Of a DNA stretch of 64,000 nucleotides, positions 47,273-55,347 are shown piece by piece. This DNA is from Dyella ginsengisoli LA-4. Its GTDB lineage: Bacteria > Pseudomonadota > Gammaproteobacteria > Xanthomonadales > Rhodanobacteraceae. Made by a program: the position numbers and the translations under genes. The stretch covers positions 1 through 64,000 of the forward strand of contig NZ_AMSF01000016.1 in NCBI RefSeq assembly GCF_000334915.1, read 5' to 3'. Every line of letters starts with the position of its first letter. Position 1 is the first letter of the stretch. Under the pieces are notes generated by a model, which searched no databases, was not told the DNA's origin, and saw only the letters and a program-made list of their open reading frames with translations.

Positions 47273-48319
47273 ATGTCCCCGATGAACGACTCCACCCTGC
47301 GCCTGCCGGCCGAATGGGAACCGCAGGCCGCGGTGCTGATCGCCTGGCCGCACGCCGGCACCGACTGGGCCGACCGGCTGGCGTCCGTCGAGACCACCTA
47401 TGCCGCCCTGTCCGCTGCGGTGACCCGCTTCGAATCGCTGGTGATCGTGGTGCCCGACGCCACCGTGCGCGCCCATGCCGAACGTCTGGTCCGCGAGGCG
47501 GGGGCCCGTCTCGACCGCGTCCGCTTCGTCGAACTGCCGTATGACGACACCTGGCTGCGCGACTCCGGCCCGATCACCCTGCGCGACGGCGCCGGTCGCT
47601 TCCAGCTGACCGACTTCCGCTTCACCGGCTGGGGTGGCAAGTTCGGCGCCGAGCAGGACGACGCACTGATCGCCGGCCTGGTCGACGCCGGCGTGTTCGG
47701 CCAGGCCGCGCACCGCCGCATCGACTGGGCGCTGGAAGGTGGCGGCATCGAAAGCGATGGCGCCGGCACCGTGCTGACCACCTGGCGCTGCCTCAACCAG
47801 CGCCATCCGGAGCAGTCCCGCGAGGAAATGAACGCCATCCTGCGCGACGGCCTGCACGCCTCGCGCATCCTCTGGCTCGACTACGGTTACCTGGAAGGCG
47901 ACGATACCGACGCCCATATCGATACGCTGGCGCGCTTCGCGCCCGGCGACCGGATCGTGTACCAGGCTTGCGACGACGCCAGCGATCCCCATTTCGATGA
48001 ACTGCAGCGGATGGGCAGCGAGCTGGCCGCGCTGCGCACGGCCGACGGTCGTCCGTACGCGCTGCACCCACTGCCGTGGGCCCGACCGATCATCGACGAA
48101 GGGCGGCGCCTGGCGGCGTCGTACGCGAACTACCTGATCGTCAACGGTGCAGTGCTGGTGCCCGCCTATGGCGATGCGGCCGATGACGAAGCGGCGCGGA
48201 TCATCGGCGAGGCGCACCCGGGCCGCGAGGTCGTGCAGGTGCCCTGCCGGGCGCTGATCTGGCAGAACGGCAGCCTGCACTGCATCACCATGCAGTTGCC
48301 GGCCGGGCTGGTCGGCTGA
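47273..48319 (+). CDS. aguA: agmatine deiminase
   Basis: AguA converts agmatine to N-carbamoylputrescine in putrescine synthesis. The 348-residue protein has the penteinase fold of the Porphyromonas-type deiminase family: AEWEPQAAVLIAWPHAGTDW, FVELPYDDTWLRDSGPITL, WALEGGGIESDGAGTVLTT, YLEGDDTDAHIDTLARF (the His of the triad) and the nucleophile Cys near the C-terminus (NGSLHCITMQLP). ATG 47273 and ATG 47282 are both possible starts. The next gene, 34 bases on, encodes the next enzyme of the pathway. Confidence 0.95.
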   Translation: MSPMNDSTLRLPAEWEPQAAVLIAWPHAGTDWADRLASVETTYAALSAAVTRFESLVIVVPDATVRAHAERLVREAGARLDRVRFVELPYDDTWLRDSGPITLRDGAGRFQLTDFRFTGWGGKFGAEQDDALIAGLVDAGVFGQAAHRRIDWALEGGGIESDGAGTVLTTWRCLNQRHPEQSREEMNAILRDGLHASRILWLDYGYLEGDDTDAHIDTLARFAPGDRIVYQACDDASDPHFDELQRMGSELAALRTADGRPYALHPLPWARPIIDEGRRLAASYANYLIVNGAVLVPAYGDAADDEAARIIGEAHPGREVVQVPCRALIWQNGSLHCITMQLPAGLVG

Positions 48320-48352
48320 GCCGACGACGTTCCACGACACAGGATTCCCGAG

Positions 48353-49243
48353 ATGACCCGCAAGACACTCAAGGTCGCCCTGCTGCAGGAAACCCATCGC
48401 GGCAGCCGCGACGCCAACCTCGACGCGATCGAGGCCGGCCTGCGCGAAGCGGCTGCCGCCGGCGCCGAACTGGTGCTGCTGCAGGAGCTGCACAACGGCC
48501 CGTATTTCTGCCAGCGCGAGTCGGTGGACGAATTCGACCTGGCCGAGACGATCCCCGGCCACAGTACCGCGCGCATCGGCAAGCTCGCCGAGGAGCTCAA
48601 GCTGGTGGTGGTCGCCTCGCTGTTCGAGAAGCGCGCCACCGGGCTGTACCACAACACCGCGGTGGTGTTCGACCGCTCGGCGGCGATCGCCGGCAAGTAC
48701 CGCAAGATGCACATCCCGGACGATCCGGCGTTCTACGAAAAGTTCTACTTCACGCCCGGCGACCTGGGCTTCGAGCCGATCGATACCTCGGTCGGCCGCC
48801 TCGGCGTGCTGGTGTGCTGGGACCAGTGGTATCCGGAAGCGGCGCGCCTGATGGCACTGGCCGGCGCCGACCTGCTGCTCTACCCCACCGCGATCGGCTG
48901 GGACCCGAACGACGCGCAGGACGAGAAGGACCGCCAGCGCGAGGCGTGGGTCACCGTGCAGCGCGGCCACGCGGTGGCCAATGGCCTGCCGCTGCTGTCG
49001 TGCAACCGCACCGGCTACGAGGCGGATCCGTCGGGCGTGGGCGCGGGCATCCAGTTCTGGGGCACCAGCTTCGTGGCCGGGCCGCAGGGCGAATTCCTCG
49101 CCCGCGCCGGCACCGACGCGCGCGAACTGCTGGTCGTCGACGTGGACATGGCGCGCAGCGAGCACGTGCGGCGGATCTGGCCGTTCCTGCGCGACCGCCG
49201 CATCGATGCCTACGGCGATCTGCTCAGGCGATTCCGTGACTGA
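48353..49243 (+). CDS. aguB: N-carbamoylputrescine amidase
   Basis: AguB hydrolyses N-carbamoylputrescine to putrescine, ammonia and CO2. The 296-residue nitrilase-family enzyme has the Glu-Lys-Cys triad: Glu in LVLLQELHNGPYF, Lys in KYRKMHIPDDPAFYEKFYF and Cys in GVLVCWDQWYPEAARLMA. The C-terminal part (LLSCNRTGYEADPSGVGAGIQFWGTSFVAGPQG) fits this subfamily. It forms a two-gene polyamine unit with aguA. Confidence 0.95.
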   Translation: MTRKTLKVALLQETHRGSRDANLDAIEAGLREAAAAGAELVLLQELHNGPYFCQRESVDEFDLAETIPGHSTARIGKLAEELKLVVVASLFEKRATGLYHNTAVVFDRSAAIAGKYRKMHIPDDPAFYEKFYFTPGDLGFEPIDTSVGRLGVLVCWDQWYPEAARLMALAGADLLLYPTAIGWDPNDAQDEKDRQREAWVTVQRGHAVANGLPLLSCNRTGYEADPSGVGAGIQFWGTSFVAGPQGEFLARAGTDARELLVVDVDMARSEHVRRIWPFLRDRRIDAYGDLLRRFRD

Positions 49244-49338
49244 ATCCACGCCCCGCGACTGAACCGTGCCGACGGTCGCGCTTGTCCGGCACCGGCGCGG
49301 TCCCCATGCTTGGCATTCCCCCGCCCCGGTTCCAACGC

Positions 49339-50571
49339 ATGACCGCTGACGCCGCCGATCTGTCCTCCCTTCCCGCCGCGCTGGTCGACCAGCCGATCGA
49401 GCGCGTCGAGCGCGACGGCGTGGAGTACGTGCTGCTCGGTACGGCTCACGTGTCGCGTGCCAGCGTGGACGCGGTCCAGGCGATGCTCGCGCACGAAACC
49501 TTCGATGCCGTGGCGGTGGAGCTGTGCGACAGCCGCGCGCACGGCATGCGCGACCCGGAGGCGTTCCGCCGCACCGACCTGTTCCAGGTGATCCGCCAGG
49601 GCAAGGCCGGCATGGTGGCGGCCAGCCTGGTGCTCTCCTCGTTCCAGCAGCGACTGGCCGACCAGTACGGCATCCAGCCGGGCGCCGAGATGAAGGCGGC
49701 GATGGACGGGGCCGAAGCGCGGAGCACGCCGGTGTGGCTGGTCGATCGCGATGTCGGCACCACGCTCAAGCGCGCCTGGCGCAGCGTCGGCTTCTGGCAG
49801 CGCTTCGGGCTGTTGGGCAGTCTGCTGGCCAGCGTGTTCGACCGCGAGGACATCGCCGAACACGAGATCGAGAAACTCAAGCAGAGCGACCTGCTGGAGA
49901 GCGCCTTCAGCGAATTCGCCAGCCAGTCCGAGCCGCTCTACCGCAGCCTGATCGGCGAGCGCGACAGCTTCATGGCCGCGCGTCTGCGCGAGGAAGCCGG
50001 ACTCGCCGCGCCCTCGACGCACAAGGTACTGGTGGTGATCGGTGCAGGCCACCTGAAGGGCCTGGCCGCGCAACTGCGCGACGATCGAAGCGACCCGAGC
50101 GCCACCGCTGCCGAGCTGGCCCAGACACCCCCCAAAGCGCGCTGGCCGAAGTGGCTGGCCATCGGCCTGGTACTCGCGGTGTTCGCGATGATCGCCTACG
50201 CCTTCCACCGCAATGCGGCACTGGGCGCCGATGCGCTCTGGCACTGGGTGCTGTTCACCGGCGGCTTCGCCGCGCTCGGTGCGCTGGTCGCCGGCGGGCA
50301 TCCGCTGAGCGTGGCGGCGGCGTTCGTGGCCGCCCCGATCAAGCCGTTCCGCCCCGGCGTGCCGGCCGGCGGCATCAGCGCGATGGCGGAAGCCTGGGTG
50401 CGCAAGCCGCGGGTGGGCGACTTCGAGACCCTGCGCGAGCAGGTCGGCCACTGGACCGGCTGGTGGAAGAACCGCGTGGCCCGCACCCTGCTCAACTTTT
50501 TCCTGGTCAGCATCGGCACCCTGATCGGCGAATACAGCGCCGGCGTGCACATCTTCCGCAGCCTGTTCTGA
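49339..50571 (+). CDS. TraB/GumN-PrgY family membrane protein
   Basis: The protein from ATG 49339 has 410 residues; an upstream TTG frame to 49282 is not needed. The N-terminal domain carries the TraB signatures VEYVLLGTAHVSRASVDAVQAML and DAVAVELCDSR (GTAHVS and V-E-L-C/D), and KVLVVIGAGHLKGLAAQL closes it. Four or five membrane segments follow from about residue 265 (WLAIGLVLAVFAMIAYAF; VLFTGGFAALGALVAGGHPLSVAAAFVAAPI; LLNFFLVSIGTLIGEYSAGV). TraB-fold proteins are putative metal-dependent proteases or pheromone-inhibitory proteins; this membrane form is common and uncharacterised in bacteria. Confidence 0.82.
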   Translation: MTADAADLSSLPAALVDQPIERVERDGVEYVLLGTAHVSRASVDAVQAMLAHETFDAVAVELCDSRAHGMRDPEAFRRTDLFQVIRQGKAGMVAASLVLSSFQQRLADQYGIQPGAEMKAAMDGAEARSTPVWLVDRDVGTTLKRAWRSVGFWQRFGLLGSLLASVFDREDIAEHEIEKLKQSDLLESAFSEFASQSEPLYRSLIGERDSFMAARLREEAGLAAPSTHKVLVVIGAGHLKGLAAQLRDDRSDPSATAAELAQTPPKARWPKWLAIGLVLAVFAMIAYAFHRNAALGADALWHWVLFTGGFAALGALVAGGHPLSVAAAFVAAPIKPFRPGVPAGGISAMAEAWVRKPRVGDFETLREQVGHWTGWWKNRVARTLLNFFLVSIGTLIGEYSAGVHIFRSLF

Positions 50572-50631
50572 GCCGCAAGAAACTGCCCTCGCGCGGCGCC
50601 CCCGCGGCCGCGCGCGCGTGCCGGCGGATTG

Positions 50632-50661
50632 TTGTCGCTGGTCTCGGGCAGCCTCTATACT
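50632..50661 (+). promoter_or_regulatory. sigma-70-like promoter of the cytochrome c genes
   Basis: TTGTCG (50632-50637), an 18-base spacer and TATACT (50656-50661) lie about 50 bases before the first cytochrome ATG. Both hexamers match the consensus at four or five positions. It is the only clear promoter between the TraB-family gene and the cytochromes. Confidence 0.55.
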
Positions 50662-50710
50662 TCGGTGACTTTGGTGTCACGTACTTGCCGGACTCTGGGG
50701 ATCTAACGCA

Positions 50711-51034
50711 ATGACTCGACTGCAACTGCTCGGCCTCGCCGCGGCCGCCGCCCTGTTCACCGTGGGCAGCGCACATGCCGAAGGCGACAAGGCTGCCGGG
50801 CGCAAGCTCGTCTACACCTGCAACGGCTGCCACGGCGTCGAGGGCTACACGAACGCCTACCCGGATTACCCGGTGCCGCGCATCGCCGGCCAAAACGAGC
50901 AGTACATCATCAATGCGCTGCACGAGTACAAGAGCGGCGGCCGCACCCATCCGACGATGATGGCCCAGGCGCAGAGTCTGTCCGACAAGGACATCCAGGA
51001 CATCGCCGCCTACCTCTCCAGCCTCGCCAAGTAA
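50711..51034 (+). CDS. periplasmic class I cytochrome c
   Basis: The 107-residue protein has a signal peptide (MTRLQLLGLAAAAALFTVGSAHA) and one haem-attachment motif CNGCH (about residue 37-41). The axial Met is probably in PTMMAQAQSLSDKDIQDIAAYLSSL, the usual C-terminal cytochrome c helix. GYTNAYPDYPVPRIAGQNEQYIINALHEYKSGGR is typical of the c4/c5-like single-domain group that delivers electrons to terminal oxidases. It lies 18 bases before a paralogous gene, so the two form a unit. Confidence 0.9.
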   Translation: MTRLQLLGLAAAAALFTVGSAHAEGDKAAGRKLVYTCNGCHGVEGYTNAYPDYPVPRIAGQNEQYIINALHEYKSGGRTHPTMMAQAQSLSDKDIQDIAAYLSSLAK

Positions 51035-51052
51035 GCTGCCAAAGGATTCCGC

Positions 51053-51403
51053 ATGACCCGTGCGCTCACCCTGATCTCGTTCGCCGCGCTGGCGTTCGCC
51101 TCCTCCTCCCTGATGGCGGCCGGCAATCCGCAGGCCGGCAAGACCAAGGCTGCGGCCTGCTTCGCCTGCCACGGCGCCGACGGCAACGCAGTCGATCCGC
51201 AGTACCCGCGCCTGGCCGGCCAGTACCAGGGCTACCTCGAGCAGGCCCTGCACGAATACCAGACCGGCGGCCGCAACAACCCCATCATGAAGGGCTTCGC
51301 CGCCACGCTGTCCGATCAGGATATCGAGGACATCACCGCCTACTTCTCCAGCCTGCCGACCAAGCTCAGCACGCTGAATGGGCACATCCAGGGCGACAAG
51401 TAA
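51053..51403 (+). CDS. periplasmic class I cytochrome c, paralogue of the preceding gene
   Basis: The 116-residue protein has a signal peptide (MTRALTLISFAALAFASSSLMA) and the haem motif CFACH (about 35-39). YPRLAGQYQGYLEQALHEYQTGGRNNPIMKGFAATLSDQDIEDITAYFSSL parallels the previous protein closely, with the axial Met in PIMKGF. The tandem arrangement suggests a gene duplication or the two halves of a c4-like dihaem protein encoded separately. An intrinsic terminator follows. Confidence 0.9.
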   Translation: MTRALTLISFAALAFASSSLMAAGNPQAGKTKAAACFACHGADGNAVDPQYPRLAGQYQGYLEQALHEYQTGGRNNPIMKGFAATLSDQDIEDITAYFSSLPTKLSTLNGHIQGDK

Positions 51404-51427
51404 GCGTCTGCGTTGCCACAGGACACG

Positions 51428-51453
51428 AAAAAGCCCGCTTCGGCGGGCTTTTT
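51428..51453. terminator. bidirectional terminator between cytochrome c and nfuA
   Basis: AAAAAGCCCGC and GCGGGCTTTTT form an 11-base-pair stem with the stable tetraloop TTCG, with T runs on both strands. It lies 24 bases after the second cytochrome stop and 13 bases from the nfuA stop on the other strand, so it serves convergent transcription. Confidence 0.9.
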
Positions 51454-51466
51454 TCTTGTCTGCCGC

Positions 51467-52075
51467 CTACCCCATGGCGGAGTCGCCGCGGCGCCCCTCG
51501 TAGTAGGGCTGGCTGCCCTTGGCGTGATCGGTGGCATCGCGCACCGCGGTCACCTCCGGCACCCGCTCGCGCAGGGTCTTCTCCACGCCCTGCTTCAGGG
51601 TCACGTCGACCATGCCGCAACCGTGGCAGCCGCCACCGAACTGCAGTACCACCACGCCCTCGGCATCGATCTCGCGCAGGCTGACCCGCCCGCCGTGCGA
51701 GGCCAGGCGCGGATTGATCTCCGCCTCCAGCACGTACTGCACGCGCTCCACCAGTCCGGCATCCTGGCCGGGGATCTGCCCCTTGATGCCCGGTGCACGG
51801 ATGTTGAGCTGACCACCGGTGGGGTTCGGCTCGAAATCGATGCTGGCCTCGTTGAGCCACCGTACGCTGTCGCCCTCGAGGTAGAACAGAAAGCCCTCGC
51901 ACTCGAGCGTCCACTCGCGACCGGTCAGGTCCCGCCGCTCGCAGAATTCGAGCTCGCAATCGGCAGCGGGAGTGCCCGCGGCGGTGACCCGCAGCCGGAT
52001 GCCCAGCTCCTCGTCGCCCTGTTGCGCGAGCAGTTTGCGGAAATGGGCCTGGGCCCGCTCGGAGATGTCGATCAT
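51467..52075 (-). CDS. nfuA: Fe-S cluster carrier NfuA
   Basis: The 202-residue NfuA carries and delivers 4Fe-4S clusters. It has a degenerate A-type N-terminal domain (about 1-95, MIDISERAQAHFRKLLAQQ...ELGIRLRVTAAG) lacking the full Cys set, and a C-terminal Nfu domain with the cluster-binding pair GGGCHGCGMVDVTLKQGVEKTL (C-x2-C, near residue 150). The C-terminus ends in QPYYEGRRGDSAMG. Length and layout match the gammaproteobacterial NfuA. Confidence 0.93.
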   Translation of the reverse strand: MIDISERAQAHFRKLLAQQGDEELGIRLRVTAAGTPAADCELEFCERRDLTGREWTLECEGFLFYLEGDSVRWLNEASIDFEPNPTGGQLNIRAPGIKGQIPGQDAGLVERVQYVLEAEINPRLASHGGRVSLREIDAEGVVVLQFGGGCHGCGMVDVTLKQGVEKTLRERVPEVTAVRDATDHAKGSQPYYEGRRGDSAMG

Positions 52076-52227
52076 GGGGATACCGGTCGATTGGATGGGT
52101 GCCGTGGAGCCGCCCGGGTGAAAACAGCACCATTTTAGTGCTGTTTCGAAAGCATGTCGCCCGCTTTGACATTTCGCCGCACAGCTCCGACCCTTCGCAT
52201 CCCCGAACCCTGGCTCCGGAGAAAGGC

Positions 52228-52569
52228 ATGCACATCGACGATCTCGCCCAGCAACACTGCACCCCGCGCAGGGGCAGCGAGCATGCGCTGGACGCGGCCA
52301 CGGTCGCCGGACTGCTTGCCGGGATGCCCGGCTGGTCGCTGGCCAACGATGGCAAGGCGATCGTCAAGGACTTCCGCTTCGACGACTTCCATCGCACGCT
52401 CGGCTTCATCAATGCCGTCGGCTTCATGGCCAACCAGGAAGACCACCACCCCGATCTCGAAGCCGGTTACGGCCACTGCAAGGTGCTGTGGTCGACTCAC
52501 GATGTCGGCGGCCTCTCGCTCAACGACTTCATCTGCGCCGCCCGCGTCGAAGCGCTGCTCGCCCGCTGA
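52228..52569 (+). CDS. phhB: pterin-4a-carbinolamine dehydratase
   Basis: This enzyme recycles the oxidised pterin cofactor of phenylalanine hydroxylase. The 113-residue protein starts at ATG 52228 with GGAGAAAGG before it. The conserved E-D-H-H-P-D (NQEDHHPDLEAGYGHCKVLWSTHDVGGLS) holds the catalytic His pair, and GFINAVGFMANQ and LNDFICAARVEALL are usual. No phenylalanine hydroxylase gene is nearby in the window. Confidence 0.92.
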   Translation: MHIDDLAQQHCTPRRGSEHALDAATVAGLLAGMPGWSLANDGKAIVKDFRFDDFHRTLGFINAVGFMANQEDHHPDLEAGYGHCKVLWSTHDVGGLSLNDFICAARVEALLAR

Positions 52570-52571
52570 CA

Positions 52572-54059
52572 GTGCCCTCGGGCGGAATCCGCCTCGCGCG
52601 TGCTGCCGGCCTGCTGGCATGCACGGCCATCGCGCTGCTGGCGTTTCGCTGGCTCGCCGCGGAACTCGTGGCCGTCCATCTGGCGCACGCCGCCGGCCGG
52701 GTGGAGCAGGCCCTGCGGCAGGACCAGCCGCGCTGGGAATGGTCCCCGCGCGCCCCGCGCGACCTGGTAGCAGGGAGGGTCTTCGGCCACGGACGCGTTC
52801 GCCCCGCCCCCGGCGGTCTGGCGATCATGAGCACTGGCCCCGAACCGTTCGAGCTCGGCTTTCCGGTCGCGCAGCGGCTGGATCTCGCCCATTGGCCGAT
52901 ACTCGCCCTCCGCTCCGCGGGCCGGGCGGCGGCACGGGTAGGCGTGGTCTGGGCCGACGGCCGCGGCAGGGCCTGTCTCACCCCGGCCCTGCCCTGGCCG
53001 GCCGGTACGCCGCTGCGCATCGACCTGCGCAAACTGGACGCCGTCGATGCAGGCGGGCAGCGCTGCCCACTGCCTCTCGCCGCCACCATGCTGCGCCTGC
53101 GCGTCCAGGCCGCCGCCGGGACCACGTGGACGCTGCAGCAGGTGGCCCTCGCTTCGCCCGACCGGGCGGACGGACACCCCTCAACCACGGCATCGCCGGC
53201 CGCGCCGGCGAGCGTAAGGGAACAACTGGCGGCACTGGACGGCTCGATCCCGTCGCCGTGGGTGTGGCTTCCGGCCGACGCGTCGGCCGAACAGTTGCTG
53301 GCCTGGCGCGACGATGCCGTGCATCGGCAAGCCGGCGCGCTGGCGTTGCGGACCGACCATCCGCCGCGCCCGCCCGGCAAGTCCATGCCCGCGATCTTCG
53401 GCTGGCTGGCCTGTGCGGCATACCTCGCAGTCCTGCTCCTTCTGGCGCGACGTCCGCGCGCACCGGGACTCGCCCTGTTGGCAGCCTTCGCCGGCCCGCT
53501 GTGGCTGGTCGCGGGCCTGCAGTGGGGTGAGCGGTCGGGCTGGCCGGCCACCTGCGCCTTCGGCGGAGCCTTGGCCTTCGCCGGCTGGATCCATCGACAG
53601 GACCGGACCGAAGGTCGGTGGAACTGGATCGGCCCATGGACCACGGCAAGATGGTGGGCTCCGCTGCTGCTGGTACCGGTGGCGATCGCGGTCGGCCTGG
53701 TCTGGGGTCACCCGTTCGAACCGGTAAAGCCGGGCCGCGCGCTGGTCTATGTTGGCTGGGCGATGCTGCAGCAGTGGCTGCTGCTCGGCTTCGCCCTGCC
53801 GCGCCTGGAGCGGATCCCGCCATCCGGGCCGTGGCCCGTCCTGGGCGTAGCCGCGTTATTCGCCCTGATGCATACGCCAAACGGCACGCTGATGCAGCTA
53901 TGCCTGCTGGCCGAGCTGTTCTGGGCCGCGTGCTTCTCACGCACCCGCAGCCTGCTTCCGGTTGCCCTCGCCCACGCCGCCAGCGCCCTCGTCGTCGGCG
54001 CCACGCTGGTTGGCCCGGTGCTGCGATCGCTGGAGGTCAGCGCACGCTTTTTCTTTTAG
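52572..54059 (+). CDS. CPBP-like membrane protein with altered first motif
   Basis: GTG 52572 directly follows the pterin dehydratase. The 495-residue protein has an N-terminal membrane helix, a long exported beta-rich region (about 40-250) and a C-terminal block of eight or so membrane helices (from about 275). The end resembles the CPBP/Abi intramembrane protease domain: VYVGWAMLQQWLLLGFALPRLER, then FALMHTPNGTLMQLCLLAELFWAACFSRTRS and VALAHAASALVV. The usual E-E-x3-R is replaced by Q-Q, while both conserved His residues (MH and AH) remain. It may lack protease activity or use another acid. Its 3' end overlaps the rluC end by 23 bases. Confidence 0.65.
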   Translation: MPSGGIRLARAAGLLACTAIALLAFRWLAAELVAVHLAHAAGRVEQALRQDQPRWEWSPRAPRDLVAGRVFGHGRVRPAPGGLAIMSTGPEPFELGFPVAQRLDLAHWPILALRSAGRAAARVGVVWADGRGRACLTPALPWPAGTPLRIDLRKLDAVDAGGQRCPLPLAATMLRLRVQAAAGTTWTLQQVALASPDRADGHPSTTASPAAPASVREQLAALDGSIPSPWVWLPADASAEQLLAWRDDAVHRQAGALALRTDHPPRPPGKSMPAIFGWLACAAYLAVLLLLARRPRAPGLALLAAFAGPLWLVAGLQWGERSGWPATCAFGGALAFAGWIHRQDRTEGRWNWIGPWTTARWWAPLLLVPVAIAVGLVWGHPFEPVKPGRALVYVGWAMLQQWLLLGFALPRLERIPPSGPWPVLGVAALFALMHTPNGTLMQLCLLAELFWAACFSRTRSLLPVALAHAASALVVGATLVGPVLRSLEVSARFFF

Positions 54060-55005
54060 ATCCAAGGACATCCAGAAAAGACTTCAAGTCCTCTGGAAGC
54101 GGCGCGGAGAAACCGTACGAACGGCCGTCGAGCTCGAAACCCATGTGCGAGGCGTGCAGGAACAGACGGTGCAGGCCGCGGTCGCGGAAGCGTTTGTTGG
54201 CTTCCTTGTCGCCGTATTTCGGGTCGCCCGCCAGCGGGTGGCCGATATGCGCAGCATGCACGCGGATCTGGTGGGTGCGCCCCGTACCCAGCGTCGCCTG
54301 CATCAGCCGGGCACCGGGATACTGTTCCATTTCCTGGAAAAAAGTGAGCGATGGCTTGCCGTTATCGGAAACTCTTACCATGCGCTCTCCGCCCTGGAGC
54401 ACCGACTTGGCCAGCGGCGCGTTGACGTTGAACTTGGCCTTGGACGGATGCCCTACCATCAGGCAGAGGTACTGCTTGACCACCTGCCCTTCGCGGATCG
54501 CCGCCTGCAGGCCGGTCAGCCCGGCCCGGGTCTTGGCGAACACGAGCACACCACTGGTGTCCCGATCGAGGCGATGGACCAGTTCCAGATGCTCGTTCGG
54601 ACGGGCCGCGCGCATCAGCTCGATCGCCCCGTGGCTGACCCCGCTGCCGCCATGGCTGGCCATGCCCGAGGGCTTGTCGATCACCAGGAAATGCTTGTCC
54701 TCGAAGATCACCGCGGCCGCCGCCTCGGCGACTTGGCCGGCGGCCGGCCCACGCGTCTCATGCTTTTCTGCGACGCGGACCGGCGGAATCCGCAGCAGGT
54801 CACCGGCGACCAGCCGCGTGTCCGGCTTCGCGCGCTTGCCGTTCACCCGCACCTGGCCGGTGCGAAGGATGCGATAGATGACACTCTTCGGAACGCCTTT
54901 CAGCATCGTGGCCAAGGCGTTGTCGATCCGTTGGCCGTCCCGTTCCGGGCCGACCTCGACTTGACGCACCCCGTGAGGTACGTCAGGGGAAGTTACCGTC
55001 TGCAT
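54037..55005 (-). CDS. rluC: 23S rRNA pseudouridine synthase RluC
   Basis: RluC makes pseudouridine at 955, 2504 and 2580 of 23S rRNA in E. coli. The 322-residue protein has an S4 domain (about 20-80, GQRIDNALATMLKGVPKSVIYRILRTGQVRVNGKRAKPDTRL) and the RluA-type catalytic block with the active-site Asp in LVHRLDRDTSGVLVFAKT (about residue 150), plus GTGRTHQIRVHAAHIGHPLAGDPKYG. It is divergent from rne, as in E. coli. The N-terminal 15 residues are variable. Confidence 0.93.
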   Translation of the reverse strand: MQTVTSPDVPHGVRQVEVGPERDGQRIDNALATMLKGVPKSVIYRILRTGQVRVNGKRAKPDTRLVAGDLLRIPPVRVAEKHETRGPAAGQVAEAAAAVIFEDKHFLVIDKPSGMASHGGSGVSHGAIELMRAARPNEHLELVHRLDRDTSGVLVFAKTRAGLTGLQAAIREGQVVKQYLCLMVGHPSKAKFNVNAPLAKSVLQGGERMVRVSDNGKPSLTFFQEMEQYPGARLMQATLGTGRTHQIRVHAAHIGHPLAGDPKYGDKEANKRFRDRGLHRLFLHASHMGFELDGRSYGFSAPLPEDLKSFLDVLGSKRKSVR

Positions 55006-55033
55006 TGAAAAAAATCCGCTTCAATAGGATACT
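55005..55033 (+). promoter_or_regulatory. rne: sigma-70-like promoter of rne
   Basis: TTGAAA (55005-55010), a 17-base spacer and GATACT (55028-55033) form a good sigma-70 promoter that overlaps the rluC start codon on the other strand. Transcription from about 55040 would give an rne leader of some 300 bases. Confidence 0.55.
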
Positions 55034-55347
55034 CGACCGGCGCTTCGCCCTGCCCGATCCAGTGATCGTGCGGGCCCCGTCCGTCACGTCGGCGAGGATT
55101 GCGCCGGCCGCCTTCCCCGGGCGCCCGGTCGCTGCTCCCTTTCATCGTAACGGGTCGGATGGCGGTTTGTCCGAATCCTTCGAAGGAGCAGGCAGCCGCG
55201 GCGTGACAGCTAGAGGAATCATCGCCGGCACCCGGAATGGTGTCGTACTTTTGCCGCCCTCCCGCAAGCGGCGCGATCCCCGGCAGGCCGCCCCCAGTGG
55301 CGCCACCGAGGCACGCGACGCGCGGAAGGTCCAAGGAAAACAATACA
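55034..55347 (+). other. long 5' leader of rne
   Basis: No gene was found in these 314 bases. They follow the likely rne promoter and precede its ATG. In E. coli the rne 5' leader (about 360 bases) contains hairpins by which RNase E controls its own mRNA; a leader of similar length here suggests the same. GC-rich inverted segments are present but I could not fold them reliably by eye. Confidence 0.4.

Noticed and set aside
48320-49338. TTG start at 49282 for the TraB-family protein
   Set aside because: No ribosome-binding site and no family similarity in the extra 19 residues; ATG 49339 lies closer to the conserved part.
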